A DNA stretch of 64,000 bases from Suilimivivens sp964393865 (GCA_964393865.1 CAYMUW010000003.1:1-64000), one strand, 5' to 3'; shown: positions 35,564 to 45,530, counted from the stretch's first letter. A program made the numbers and translations. The notes: generated from the letters alone by a model not told the origin.

Positions 35564-36605
35564 AGTGATTGAGCTTGCGCAGGAAGAAGAATGGAATAAA
35601 ATTATCGCACAGTTTCCCCAGCATGATGTGTATTTTACCCCGGGATATGTAAAGGCGTTTCAGGTAAACGGAGACGGAGAGCCGGTATTGTTGTATTATA
35701 ACGGCAGGGATATGCAGGCGGTGAACATTGTCATGAAGCGCCCGGTTCCGGTTTTGAGGACAGAATGCCCTGAGGATGAGACCTTACGGGAGTACTTTGA
35801 TTTTGTAACGCCCTACGGATACGGCGGTTTTTTGCTAAAGGGAGATACAGGCGAAGAAGAGAAGCAGCAGCTTAAGCATGCTTATCTGGATTTTTGCCGG
35901 GACCATAAGATTGTAGCGGAATTTAACCGTTATCATCCGGTGATTGATAATGCCCATGATATGGAATGTCTGTATCAGGTGGTTGACCTTGGAAATACGG
36001 TTTGCATGGATTTAAGCTCCAGAGAAAGGATTTGGGAAAACCTTTCCAGCAAAAACCGCAATATGATCAGAAAGGCGCAAAAGTCCGGTGTTCAGATTTA
36101 CTGGGGAAGGGAAGAGCGGCTTTTTACCGAGTTTGAACAGATTTATAACGCCACCATGGATAAGGTTGGGGCTGACAGCTATTATTATTTTAAGAAAGAA
36201 TTTTATGACAGCATCTTATATGATTTAAAGGAAAATGCACTTGTATTTTATGCAAAGCTTGGGGATGAGATTATTGCCATGTCCATTATTCTGTATGGAA
36301 ACGGACAGCTGCATTATCACCTTTCCGCATCCTGGCATGAATATCAGAATCTTGCACCTACCAATCTGCTTCTTTATGAGGCAGCCTGCTTTGGCTGTAA
36401 TATCGGGGCAAAGACCTTCCACCTGGGAGGCGGGCTTGGCAGCAGGCAGGATCATTTATACAGCTTTAAGAAACAGTTTAACAGACAGCAGGACTGTCAG
36501 TTTTCCGTAGGCAGACTTGTAGTGAATGAGCAGGTGTATGAGCGTCTTTGGGAGCTGAACAATCAAAAGAAAGAAACCGGATTTTTCCCGGCATACCGGG
36601 CATGA
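35550..36605 (+). CDS. FemAB-like GNAT acyltransferase
   Basis: A 351-residue protein with two GNAT-type domains, like FemX/FemAB aminoacyltransferases and Acetyltransf_6 proteins. The stretch NLSSKNRNMIRKAQKSGVQI and the end TFHLGGGLGSRQDHLYSFKKQF are typical. It overlaps the phosphoglycosyltransferase by 14 bases, the place where a hexapeptide PglD acetyltransferase often sits. It may acylate the amino sugar with an acetyl or aminoacyl group. Substrate not determinable. Confidence 0.75.
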   Translation: MAGIKVIELAQEEEWNKIIAQFPQHDVYFTPGYVKAFQVNGDGEPVLLYYNGRDMQAVNIVMKRPVPVLRTECPEDETLREYFDFVTPYGYGGFLLKGDTGEEEKQQLKHAYLDFCRDHKIVAEFNRYHPVIDNAHDMECLYQVVDLGNTVCMDLSSRERIWENLSSKNRNMIRKAQKSGVQIYWGREERLFTEFEQIYNATMDKVGADSYYYFKKEFYDSILYDLKENALVFYAKLGDEIIAMSIILYGNGQLHYHLSASWHEYQNLAPTNLLLYEAACFGCNIGAKTFHLGGGLGSRQDHLYSFKKQFNRQQDCQFSVGRLVVNEQVYERLWELNNQKKETGFFPAYRA

Positions 36606-36626
36606 TGAGGGGTGTATACAGACGGC

Positions 36627-37709
36627 ATGAAAAGGGTATTGATTTTAGCCAATGCATCAACCGGCGTATATGATTTTAGAAATGAGTTAATGCAGGCATT
36701 GCTGAAAAAATACAAAGTTGTAGTATCTGTTCCTGATGATATCTGCGTTAAGGAATTGGAAGAAGAAGGCTGTGAGATTATTCACACGCCTTTGGACAGA
36801 AGGGGGATGAATCCCAGAAAAGATGGGGCTTTGTTTTTGGCCTATTTAAAGCTTTTGAAGCAGGTGAAACCGGATCTGGTTCTGACTTATACCATTAAGC
36901 CTAATATCTATGGGGGCTGTGCCTGCAGATGGCAGAGGGTTCCCTATATCACCACGATTACGGGGCTTGGAAGTGCGTTTCAGAAAACCGGCATATTAAA
37001 GAGCATGATTATCCGTATGTACAGGATGGGTCTTCGGGGGGCCGAATGTGTTTTTTTTCAAAACAGTCAAAACAGAGAGATATTCAGAGGATATAAGATT
37101 ACCGGCAAAAGGGACAAGCTGGTAAGCGGATCGGGGGTGAACCTGGAGGTACATCGTGCAGAGGAATATCCTGGGGATGAAACCACCCGGTTTTTGTTCG
37201 TGGGACGTATTATGAAGGAAAAGGGAATTGAGGAGCTGCTTGCGGCTGCAAAGGCCCTGCACGGTGAAAACGTCAGCTTTGAGCTGTTAGGGTACTGTGA
37301 TGATGATTATCAGGAGCTTTTGGATGCGTATGAAAGTCAGAGGATTATCAAACAGCACGGTTTTCATACGGATGTTCAGCCGTTTTTAAAACAGGCTTCG
37401 GCGTTAATACTTCCCACCTACCATGAGGGCATGTCCAACGTGCTTATGGAGGCTTCCGCATCGGCGCGTCCTGTTATTGCATCCAACATCAGCGGATGTA
37501 AGGAAATTTTTGAGGAGGGCGTTACAGGATTTGGCTGCGAGCCTCAAAATACGAAAAGCTTAATACAGGCCATTGAGAAATTTCTGAAGCTTACCGTGGA
37601 GGAAAGGGTGCAAATGGGGATGGCAGCAAGGCGGAAGATGGAGAAGGAATTTGACAGAAGACTGGTAACAGCTTCTTATATGGAGGAGATTGATGGATTT
37701 CTGGTATAA
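36627..37709 (+). CDS. Glycosyltransferase family 4, PglA-like
   Basis: A 360-residue GT-B enzyme: KRVLILANASTGVYDFRNEL at the N-terminus, PNIYGGCACR and GLGSAFQ in the acceptor half, then LFVGRIMKEKGIEEL and the donor-binding PTYHEGMSNVLMEASA with the E-x7-E-type motif. The arrangement resembles PglA, which adds the second sugar to undecaprenyl-diphospho-bacillosamine. I chose ATG 36627; GTG 36612 would add five residues. Confidence 0.85.
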   Translation: MKRVLILANASTGVYDFRNELMQALLKKYKVVVSVPDDICVKELEEEGCEIIHTPLDRRGMNPRKDGALFLAYLKLLKQVKPDLVLTYTIKPNIYGGCACRWQRVPYITTITGLGSAFQKTGILKSMIIRMYRMGLRGAECVFFQNSQNREIFRGYKITGKRDKLVSGSGVNLEVHRAEEYPGDETTRFLFVGRIMKEKGIEELLAAAKALHGENVSFELLGYCDDDYQELLDAYESQRIIKQHGFHTDVQPFLKQASALILPTYHEGMSNVLMEASASARPVIASNISGCKEIFEEGVTGFGCEPQNTKSLIQAIEKFLKLTVEERVQMGMAARRKMEKEFDRRLVTASYMEEIDGFLV

Positions 37710-37713
37710 ATAT

Positions 37714-37742
37714 TTGTCCGAATGCTATCGGTATGGTATAAT
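37714..37742 (+). promoter_or_regulatory. Internal promoter before the dehydrogenase gene
   Basis: TTGTCC (37714-37719) and a perfect TATAAT (37737-37742) are 17 bases apart, with a TGG extension of the -10. It lies about 30 bases upstream of ATG 37772 and is the strongest promoter-like site inside the locus. Confidence 0.6.
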
Positions 37743-37771
37743 TTGAAGAATAATGAAGGAAGGATACGAAA

Positions 37772-39088
37772 ATGAACTTATTTGAAAAGCTTTTAAGCGG
37801 TGAAGAAAAGCTGTCACTGGTAGGCCTCGGATATGTGGGCATGCCCATTGCGGTTGCCTTTGCAAGGAAGATCAAGGTGGTAGGCTTTGACTTAAATGAA
37901 AAGAAAATCGAGCGGTATAAAAGCGGTATCGACCCTACCAATGAGGTGGGAAATGATGTAATTAAGAATACCAGAGTGGAGTTTACGGCAGACCCTGCAA
38001 AGCTTCGGGAGGCCAAGTTCCATATTGTGGCGGTTCCCACACCGGTTAATGACGATCATACACCTGATTTAACCCCGGTAGAGGGAGCAAGCAGAATTTT
38101 GGGACAAAACCTGACCAAAGGCTCTGTGGTAGTGTTTGAATCCACGGTTTATCCGGGAGTAACAGAGGATATCTGTGTTCCGATTCTGGAAAAGGAATCA
38201 GGCCTTGTATGCGGAGTGGATTTTAAGATCGGATATTCTCCTGAGCGTATCAATCCCGGCGATAAGGTACATCGTTTAGAGACCATTGTAAAGATTGTAT
38301 CCGGTATGGATCAGGAGACGTTGGATACGGTTGCCAGGGTTTATGAGCTGGTGGTGGAGGCAGGCGTATACAGAGCACAGTCCATCAAGGTTGCGGAGGC
38401 TGCCAAGGTCATTGAGAACAGCCAGAGAGATATCAACATTGCTTTTATGAATGAGCTTTCTATTATTTTCAATAAAATGGGCATTGATACCAAATCGGTT
38501 CTGGAGGCAGCAGGAACCAAATGGAATTTCCTGAAATTTTATCCCGGACTGGTGGGCGGACACTGTATCGGTGTGGACCCTTATTATCTTACCTATAAGG
38601 CGGAGGAATTGGGGTATCATTCCCAGATTATCCTTGCGGGGCGTCGAATCAACGACGATATGGGGAAATATGTGGCGGAGTCTATGGTTAAGAATTTGAT
38701 TAAAGCCGATATTCCTGTGAAGGGCGCCAGAGTGGCGATTTTGGGCTTTACCTTTAAGGAAAACTGCCCTGATACCCGCAATACCAAGGTGATTGATATT
38801 TATAAGGAGCTTGGAGAATACGGGATTACTCCTATTGTGGTAGACCCTGCGGCAGATGCGGATGAGGCTAAGCGTCTTTACGGCATTACCTTTGAGGGGA
38901 TGGACGCAGTGAAGGATATGGATGCAGTGATTGTTGCGGTGGCACATACCCAGTTTTTGGGACTGGATAAGGCTGCGGTAAGCAAATTCTTTAATATTAA
39001 GCATAAGAAAAAGGTATTTATGGATATTAAGGGATTGTTTGACAGAAATGAATATCTGACAGAGGACTATATTTATTGGAGATTATAG
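37772..39088 (+). CDS. UDP-N-acetylhexosamine 6-dehydrogenase (TviB/WbpA-like)
   Basis: A 438-residue nucleotide-sugar dehydrogenase. NAD-binding GLGYVG (18-23), FESTVYPGVTE, the catalytic C265 in GGHCIGVDPYYL and GFTFKENCPDTRN mark the UDP-HexNAc branch that makes UDP-GlcNAcA (TviB, WbpA). The TviC-like epimerase 40 bases on supports production of UDP-GalNAcA. It is the first gene of a subregion with its own promoter. Confidence 0.88.
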   Translation: MNLFEKLLSGEEKLSLVGLGYVGMPIAVAFARKIKVVGFDLNEKKIERYKSGIDPTNEVGNDVIKNTRVEFTADPAKLREAKFHIVAVPTPVNDDHTPDLTPVEGASRILGQNLTKGSVVVFESTVYPGVTEDICVPILEKESGLVCGVDFKIGYSPERINPGDKVHRLETIVKIVSGMDQETLDTVARVYELVVEAGVYRAQSIKVAEAAKVIENSQRDINIAFMNELSIIFNKMGIDTKSVLEAAGTKWNFLKFYPGLVGGHCIGVDPYYLTYKAEELGYHSQIILAGRRINDDMGKYVAESMVKNLIKADIPVKGARVAILGFTFKENCPDTRNTKVIDIYKELGEYGITPIVVDPAADADEAKRLYGITFEGMDAVKDMDAVIVAVAHTQFLGLDKAAVSKFFNIKHKKKVFMDIKGLFDRNEYLTEDYIYWRL

Positions 39089-39129
39089 GGTAATTCCCGC
39101 GGAATATTTTGGAGCAAAGGGAGCAGATT

Positions 39130-40104
39130 ATGGGCTACAGAGATTTGAGGTTTGATGGTGACAGCGTATTTTTGGTGACAGGCGGCGCCGGCTTTATCGG
39201 CTCTAACCTGTGCGAGGCGATTCTTTCCATGGGATATACGGTAAGGTGCCTTGACAATCTTTCCACCGGGAAATACGAGAATATAGAGCCATTTACGGAA
39301 AACCCCAGGTTTACCTTTATTAAGGGAGATATCAGGGAGCTTGATACCTGTATGGAGGCCTCCAAGGGCGTGGATTATGTGCTAAATCAGGCGGCGTGGG
39401 GAAGCGTGCCAAGAAGCATTGAAATGCCTCTTTTGTATGAGGAGATCAATATCCGGGGAACCTTAAACATGATGGAGGCTGCAAGACAAAACGGCGTAAA
39501 GAAATTCGTTTATGCCTCCAGTTCTTCCGTTTATGGCGATCATCCGGTGCTTCCCAAGAAGGAAGGGCGGGAGGGAAAGCTTCTTTCTCCCTATGCGTTG
39601 ACCAAGAGGGTGGATGAGGAATACGGCAGGCTGTATAAGGTATTGTATGGTCTGGATACCTACGGCATGCGGTATTTTAACGTTTTCGGCAGACGTCAGG
39701 ATCCTAACGGAATGTATGCGGCAGTCATCCCCAAGTTTATTAAACAGCTGATGGATGGTGAGGTGCCTACCATTAACGGGGACGGAAGACAGTCCAGAGA
39801 CTTTACCTATATTGACAATGTAATTGAAGCAAATTTGAAGGCATGTCTGGCGCCTTCGGAGGCAGCAGGCGAGGCATTTAATATTGGTGCAGGCGGAAGA
39901 GAATATCTGATTGATGTGTATTATGATCTGTGCAAGGCTCTCGGCAAGGATGTGGAGCCTGATTTCGGACCCGATCGTGCCGGAGATATTAAAGACTCCA
40001 ATGCGGACATCAGCAAAGCAAGGGAGCTTTTGGGATATGATCCGGAATATGACTTTGCAAGAGGAATCAATCTGGCCATTGATTGGTATAAGAACAACTT
40101 ATAA
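39130..40104 (+). CDS. UDP-sugar 4-epimerase (TviC/WbpP-like)
   Basis: A 324-residue SDR epimerase: NAD motif TGGAGFIGS (17-25), serine region YASSSSVYGDHP, the catalytic YALTK, and RYFNVFGRRQDPNGMYAAVIPKF. QAAWGSVPRSIEMPL corresponds to the TviC/WbpP loop for N-acetylated substrates. It likely interconverts UDP-GlcNAcA and UDP-GalNAcA. ATG 39130 with AAGGGAG upstream is preferred over TTG 39109. Confidence 0.88.
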   Translation: MGYRDLRFDGDSVFLVTGGAGFIGSNLCEAILSMGYTVRCLDNLSTGKYENIEPFTENPRFTFIKGDIRELDTCMEASKGVDYVLNQAAWGSVPRSIEMPLLYEEINIRGTLNMMEAARQNGVKKFVYASSSSVYGDHPVLPKKEGREGKLLSPYALTKRVDEEYGRLYKVLYGLDTYGMRYFNVFGRRQDPNGMYAAVIPKFIKQLMDGEVPTINGDGRQSRDFTYIDNVIEANLKACLAPSEAAGEAFNIGAGGREYLIDVYYDLCKALGKDVEPDFGPDRAGDIKDSNADISKARELLGYDPEYDFARGINLAIDWYKNNL

Positions 40105-40115
40105 GGAGCATACCA

Positions 40116-41219
40116 GTGAAGCATATTGTGTTTTTTACGCTTTCTATGATGAGAGGCGGGGCGGAAGGGGTTATTGCAAGGCTGTGCAATGACTATCTGC
40201 GTCTTCATTACCGGATTACGATTGTAACTTGTATGAACTGCCCTGTGGAATATTCGTTAGATCAGGCAATAGAATTAATATGTTTAGAGAATGAAGGAGC
40301 GGTTTATCGAAACATGGGGGAACGTTTTCTGAAAAGGAGAAAGCGTTTAGCGCTTGTGCTTGATAAGCTGGCTCCTGATTTGTTAATCAGCTTTCTGCCG
40401 GAGCCCAACTTTCTGGCATTAAGCTTAAAAGGAAAGCTTTTCGGGAAATATCAATTTCCAATGATTATATCCGTGCGCAATGATCCAAAGCGGGAGTATG
40501 GAAACAAAGTATATTATGCGTTGATGCGGCATTGGTATCCCAAGGCTGACGGGTATGTGTTCCAGACCAATCAGGCAGGGGAGTATTTTGCCTTTTCCAA
40601 GCATATTACAGAGCGTATGGAGATTATTCCCAATCCTCTTGGCAGGGACTATCTGGAGCTTAGAAAGGCAGAGGAAAGGGAGAAAAGAATCGTCCATGTG
40701 GGGCGTATGGACCCACAGAAGAATCAGGCAATGCTGCTTAGGGCCTGTAAGGATGTTTTTGCAAAGCACCCGGAGTATATTCTGGAAATGTATGGGGACG
40801 GAAAGCTGCAGGGAGAGCTGGAGCGGCTGATTGGGGAGCTGGAGCTTACGGACAAGGTCAGGTTATGTGGCAATGTGGACGATTTAAAAGAGCGGATACA
40901 GGATGCATCGGTCTTTGTGCTTTCGTCAGATTATGAAGGTATTCCCAATGCTTTAATGGAGGCCATGGCTGCCGGTATTCCCGCTGTGTCTACGGATTGT
41001 CCCTGTGGAGGTCCGGCTTATCTGATGGAAAACGGCAAATGCGGAAGGCTGGTGCCGGTGGGGGATCAGGAGGCGCTTTCAGCCGCCATAACAGATCTGA
41101 TTGAAAATCCGGAAGCGGCGGAGCAGATGGGAGAATATGAGATTGAAAGAATGAAGGAATTTTATCCGCAGGAGATATACCGGAAATGGGATGAATATAT
41201 TCAGAAATTTCTGAAGTGA
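40116..41219 (+). CDS. Glycosyltransferase family 4 (PglJ/PglH-like)
   Basis: A 367-residue GT-B enzyme. N-terminal MMRGGAEGVIARL, VRNDPKREYGNK, then HVGRMDPQKNQ and donor site SSDYEGIPNALMEAMAAGIPAVSTDCPCGGP. The last stretch recurs in the GT4 genes at 44360 and 45531, so they are paralogues. GTG start with AAGGAG. It probably adds a HexNAc or its uronic acid form, as PglJ and PglH do. Confidence 0.85.
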   Translation: MKHIVFFTLSMMRGGAEGVIARLCNDYLRLHYRITIVTCMNCPVEYSLDQAIELICLENEGAVYRNMGERFLKRRKRLALVLDKLAPDLLISFLPEPNFLALSLKGKLFGKYQFPMIISVRNDPKREYGNKVYYALMRHWYPKADGYVFQTNQAGEYFAFSKHITERMEIIPNPLGRDYLELRKAEEREKRIVHVGRMDPQKNQAMLLRACKDVFAKHPEYILEMYGDGKLQGELERLIGELELTDKVRLCGNVDDLKERIQDASVFVLSSDYEGIPNALMEAMAAGIPAVSTDCPCGGPAYLMENGKCGRLVPVGDQEALSAAITDLIENPEAAEQMGEYEIERMKEFYPQEIYRKWDEYIQKFLK

Positions 41220-41227
41220 GGTTAGGT

Positions 41228-42415
41228 ATGAAGAGAATTATGTTGATTTCCCCCATGCTTCATCAGGGTGGCTTTGAGAGAATATGTGTGATGACAGCCC
41301 GCCTGCTTCAGGAAAAATATGAGGTGGTAATTGCTGTCTTTTCCATGGATGATATTGCATATGACGTTTCAGGACTTCATGTAATTGATTTAAAGCTTAA
41401 GGCCAGGAATGGAAAGCTGCACAAGATGATGAATGTGCTGAAAAGGTGCGTTAAGTTAAGTCGTCTGCAGAAGGAGCTTAGGATTGATGTCTCCTACAGC
41501 TTTGGCATGACTGCCAATATAGCCAATGCCCTGACATGGGGATCGAAAAAAAAGATTACAGCATGTCATTCTTTTGAGGAAATTAAGGATGCCTTTTACA
41601 TGAAGCTGATCAGCAGGCATTCTGACCGGGTCTTGTGCTGTGCTAAAAAAATGGCTGATCTGGTAGAAGAGAAGTATGGATTTCCCAATGTGACGGCGCT
41701 GTGGAATCCCTGTGATATTGCGGGAATTCAGGAACAAAGCAATCAAGCGGATGAGGAGCTTTCCTTCTTTGATACGAAGGATAAGGTCTTAGTGTCCATG
41801 GGAAGAGAGGATGATATTAAGGGCTATTGGCACTTAATTAAGGTTTTTAAGGCAATTCATGAAAAAAATCCGGACACCAGGCTTGCCATTATTGGAAGCG
41901 GTGAGTTCGGGGAATATAAGAAGCTTGTTGCAAAGCTTGGCATAGAAGAAAATGTACTGTTTACAGGTTTAAAAGAGAATCCCTTCCCTTATTTGAAAGC
42001 AAGTGATCTGTATCTGCTCACTTCCATCAGCGAAGGGCTTCCCAATGCTTTGGTGGAGTCACTGGCGGTCTCATTACCTATTGTCTCTGTCAACTGTCTG
42101 TCCGGTCCGGCAGAAATTCTGCACCGGAACTGGAAGGAAGCAGAGAAGCAGGAGGATATTTTTGAGGCGGATTACGGCATACTGACGCCGGTGCTGTGTC
42201 CCGTGAAGAACCTTCGGGCGGAGTTTGAGGATCAGGAAAATAGGTGTATTAAGCTGGAGGAAGCGGAAGAGACGCTTGCGCAAGCAGTGCTTATGATGTT
42301 AAATGATAAAGAGCTTTATGAGAAATATCAAAGGGCGGCGGCAGGAAGAGCAGAGGATTTTTCACAGGGAAAGTACCTGGAGGGGCTGGTTTCCTGTATA
42401 AATTCCTTGTGCTGA
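41228..42415 (+). CDS. Glycosyltransferase family 4
   Basis: A 395-residue GT-B enzyme: LISPMLHQGGFERICVMTA, GMTANIANALTWGSKKK, VSMGREDDIKGYWHLIKVFKA and TSISEGLPNALVESLAVSLP. It is more distant from the three similar GT4 enzymes around it. It comes directly before the first AsnB gene. A GTG at 41216 inside the previous stop would add four residues; ATG 41228 has a GAGGTTAGG leader. Confidence 0.85.
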   Translation: MKRIMLISPMLHQGGFERICVMTARLLQEKYEVVIAVFSMDDIAYDVSGLHVIDLKLKARNGKLHKMMNVLKRCVKLSRLQKELRIDVSYSFGMTANIANALTWGSKKKITACHSFEEIKDAFYMKLISRHSDRVLCCAKKMADLVEEKYGFPNVTALWNPCDIAGIQEQSNQADEELSFFDTKDKVLVSMGREDDIKGYWHLIKVFKAIHEKNPDTRLAIIGSGEFGEYKKLVAKLGIEENVLFTGLKENPFPYLKASDLYLLTSISEGLPNALVESLAVSLPIVSVNCLSGPAEILHRNWKEAEKQEDIFEADYGILTPVLCPVKNLRAEFEDQENRCIKLEEAEETLAQAVLMMLNDKELYEKYQRAAAGRAEDFSQGKYLEGLVSCINSLC

Positions 42416-42448
42416 CGGTTTGTAACGGAAAGGATTTAGTTTACCTTT

Positions 42449-44332
42449 ATGTGCGGAATATGTGGTTTTTTCAGCAAAAACAGAATAACAGAGGATGAGC
42501 TTGGCAGAATGAATGACACCATGTACCATCGGGGACCTGATGATCATGGGGTACAGCTTTATCCTGCCGGTGAAGGCTACAGCGTAGGACTTGCCCAGCG
42601 GAGACTTTCCATTTTTGACCTTTCCCCTCTGGGACATCAGCCCATGAATTCTCCCAAGGGGGATGTAGCCATTGTTTTTAACGGAGAAATTTATAATTTC
42701 AACCGATTGAAGGAAGAGCTTACCGACTATCCCTTTATTTCTACTTGTGATACGGAGGTCATACTGGCGGCCTACTTAAAATGGGGAATATCCTGTATCC
42801 AAAAACTGAACGGCATGTTTGCCGTTGCCATTTTTGACAGAAGGAATGACACGCTGTATCTGGTTCGAGACAGGATAGGGAAAAAGCCGTTGTATTACTG
42901 GCTTTGGGATAATAATCTGGTATTTGCCTCTGAGCTGAAGCCGATTTTAAGCTGTCCCGGATTTCAGGGGAAAATCAGAAGCGATGTGATTTCCCGCTTT
43001 TTGTATCAGCAGTATATCTGTGAGCCGGATACCATTTTTGAGCATGTGAGTAAGGTGGAGCCGGGGCAGATTATCAGCTTTACCCATGGACAGGTAAAGA
43101 AGGAGCATTACTGGGATTTGGCGAAGGTTTATCAGGAGAAAAAGAATACCTCGCCAAAGGAATACGGGCAGGCAAAGGAGGAGCTTAAGAGGCTTCTAAC
43201 GGATGCAGTCAAAGATCGTCTGGCGGCGGACGTGCCGGTGGGAACCTTTCTGAGCGGAGGCTATGATTCCTCTCTTGTTACCGCCATTGCACAGCAGGTA
43301 TCTGCTTTGCCGGTTAAAACATTTTCTATTGGTTTTTACGAGGAGAAATATAACGAAGCAAAATATGCAAAGGAAGTGGCCCGGCATATCGGCTGCGACC
43401 ATACGGAGCTGTATGTGGAAGAAAAGGATATGCTTGAACTGGTGGAAAGCATTCCCGCCTATTTTGACGAGCCATTTGCGGACTCATCTCAAATTCCCTC
43501 CATGCTGGTGTCTAAGCTTGCAAGGCAGAAGGTTACGGTGGCTCTTTCGGGAGACGGAGGAGATGAGTTCTTCTGCGGCTATCAGATATATGATAGGGTC
43601 AGGCAGGCCCAGCTCCTTGACGGAGTGGGCGCTGTGGCAGGAGCATTGGGAAATGCGTTTCATATTATGGACCGTTATCCGTTTCGTGTGCGTGTTATTG
43701 CCGGAAATCGTGATAAGGAAACCAAAACACAGTTTGCCATGGGTAATTATCTGAAAACGGCGGAAGGAATGGTATTAAAGCACCAGGATGTTACGCCTCT
43801 TTCCTGCCTCTATGAATTTGAGAGCAAGTATCAGGAGAAAAACTGGCAGGAGCGAAGAATGCTTTTGGATATGGAAACCTATCTGCCGGGAGATATTTTG
43901 TGCAAAGTGGATCGGGCGTCCATGCGTTATTCATTGGAAACCAGGTGTCCTATTTTGGATACGGGTGTTATGGAATATGCCATGGGACTGCCCCATGAGT
44001 TTAAATATTATAAAGGCGTTAAAAAGAGAATATTGAAAGATATTACCTACGAGTACATTCCGAGAGAGTTGCTTGAGCGGCCAAAGAAGGGATTTAGCGT
44101 TCCTTTGGATAAATGGATGCGCGGGCCACTTAAAGAACAGGTGTTATCATTGTCAGAAAAGAACTTTTTAGACAGGCAGGAAATTTTTGATTTTGATTAT
44201 GTATCCGGCCTAATAAGCAGATATATGCAAAAGGGCGATGGAGGCTCCGGAACTGGAGAGAACTATTCACCGATTATCTGGGCGTTTTTGATGTTTCAAA
44301 AATGGTATGAGTCCTATATGTTACAGAAATAA
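42449..44332 (+). CDS. asnB: AsnB-like glutamine-dependent amidotransferase, copy 1
   Basis: A 627-residue class II glutamine amidotransferase. Met1 is followed by the nucleophile C2 (CGICGFF), FNGEIYN and the glutaminase domain to about 210. The synthetase domain has the pyrophosphate loop SGGYDSS and SGDGGDE. Asparagine synthetase homologues in glycan loci (WbpS type) are thought to convert uronic acids to uronamides. The UDP-HexNAc-uronate genes upstream make that more likely here than asparagine synthesis. Confidence 0.88.
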   Translation: MCGICGFFSKNRITEDELGRMNDTMYHRGPDDHGVQLYPAGEGYSVGLAQRRLSIFDLSPLGHQPMNSPKGDVAIVFNGEIYNFNRLKEELTDYPFISTCDTEVILAAYLKWGISCIQKLNGMFAVAIFDRRNDTLYLVRDRIGKKPLYYWLWDNNLVFASELKPILSCPGFQGKIRSDVISRFLYQQYICEPDTIFEHVSKVEPGQIISFTHGQVKKEHYWDLAKVYQEKKNTSPKEYGQAKEELKRLLTDAVKDRLAADVPVGTFLSGGYDSSLVTAIAQQVSALPVKTFSIGFYEEKYNEAKYAKEVARHIGCDHTELYVEEKDMLELVESIPAYFDEPFADSSQIPSMLVSKLARQKVTVALSGDGGDEFFCGYQIYDRVRQAQLLDGVGAVAGALGNAFHIMDRYPFRVRVIAGNRDKETKTQFAMGNYLKTAEGMVLKHQDVTPLSCLYEFESKYQEKNWQERRMLLDMETYLPGDILCKVDRASMRYSLETRCPILDTGVMEYAMGLPHEFKYYKGVKKRILKDITYEYIPRELLERPKKGFSVPLDKWMRGPLKEQVLSLSEKNFLDRQEIFDFDYVSGLISRYMQKGDGGSGTGENYSPIIWAFLMFQKWYESYMLQK

Positions 44333-44359
44333 GGCAGGGATGAAAGAGGATATAAGTCT

Positions 44360-45466
44360 ATGGGAAAAGCAAGGCTGCTGTTTCATATTAATAGCATGGG
44401 AAAGGGCGGTGCCGAGAGAGTGGTCAGCGTTCTGTCCGAATGCTTTGCGGCGGACGGATATGAGGTAACCATTGTAACCTTATGGCGTGCCGGGGAAGAA
44501 TATGAGCTTTCAGAAAGCATAAAAAGAATCAATCTGGGAGACCGCTGGCAGGGAAAAGAGCCGGGGCGTCTGCAGCTGGCAGGCAGCCGGTTTTTGGATT
44601 TAAGAAGGGTTGTGAAGAGAGAGAAGCCTGATCTGGTGATCTCCTTCTGCAATAAAGCAAATTTCAGATGCTCCTACAGCATGATGGGAATGAATATTCC
44701 CCTTTTGGTATCTGTCAGAAATGATCCGAGGGTGGATTATTTCCCCCATAAGTGTGCGGTTAAGAGAATGGAAAAGAAAGCATCTGGCTGTGTATTTCAA
44801 ACCGCCGATGCTATGTTCTGTTTTGACCGTAAATTTCAGGAAAAATCCAAGGTGATCCAAAATCCTGTGGACAGAAAATATTTATTTGATGATGGCAGTT
44901 TGGTGGAACGCTCAAAATATATTGTTGCGGTTGGAAGGCTTTCTTCCCAGAAAAATCAATTGCTTTTAGTAAAAGCCTTTCATAGGATCATGGATGAATT
45001 TCCGGAGTACGAGCTTAGAATCTATGGGGAGGAAAGCGAAGCAGGGGCAAAGGACAGGCTTCTTGATTATGTTGCTGAGCAGGGCATGGAGCAGCGTGTC
45101 AGACTTATGGGACAAAGCAGCTGCCTTGAGAAGGAAATTAAGGATGCGGCGCTGTTTGTACTGCCTTCGGATTATGAGGGAATGCCCAATGCTTTAATAG
45201 AGGCAATGGTTATGGGAATACCCTGTATTTCCACGGATTGTCCCTGTAAGGGGCCTTCGGAATTAATTGAAAACGGGGTATCCGGCTGTCTGGTGCCTGT
45301 AGGGGATGATATGGAGCTGGCGTCGGCTATGAAAAAGCTGTTGGAAAATCCGGAGCTGGCAGACCAAATGGGAAGGGCCGGGGCAAAGCTCAGGGATAGG
45401 GTTTCTCCTGAAAAAATATATGAAGAGTGGAAAGAATTTGTGAACAAGCTTATCAATAACGGCTGA
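44360..45466 (+). CDS. Glycosyltransferase family 4, paralogue
   Basis: A 368-residue GT-B enzyme with NSMGKGGAERVVSVLSE, SVRNDPRVDYFPHK, VGRLSSQKNQLLLVKAF and PSDYEGMPNALIEAMVMGIP followed by STDCPCKGP. It is closely similar in layout to the enzymes at 40116 and 45531. It opens the second GT4-GT4-AsnB unit. Confidence 0.85.
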   Translation: MGKARLLFHINSMGKGGAERVVSVLSECFAADGYEVTIVTLWRAGEEYELSESIKRINLGDRWQGKEPGRLQLAGSRFLDLRRVVKREKPDLVISFCNKANFRCSYSMMGMNIPLLVSVRNDPRVDYFPHKCAVKRMEKKASGCVFQTADAMFCFDRKFQEKSKVIQNPVDRKYLFDDGSLVERSKYIVAVGRLSSQKNQLLLVKAFHRIMDEFPEYELRIYGEESEAGAKDRLLDYVAEQGMEQRVRLMGQSSCLEKEIKDAALFVLPSDYEGMPNALIEAMVMGIPCISTDCPCKGPSELIENGVSGCLVPVGDDMELASAMKKLLENPELADQMGRAGAKLRDRVSPEKIYEEWKEFVNKLINNG

Positions 45467-45530
45467 AATTTAAAATAATACTAATATTTGTACAGTTATT
45501 AAGATTAAGTAAGTGGACGGAAGGAAAGCT

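Noticed and set aside
38276..39004. Minus-strand open frame of 242 codons opposite the TviB-like gene
   Set aside because: Shadow of a well-supported dehydrogenase; no recognisable domain.
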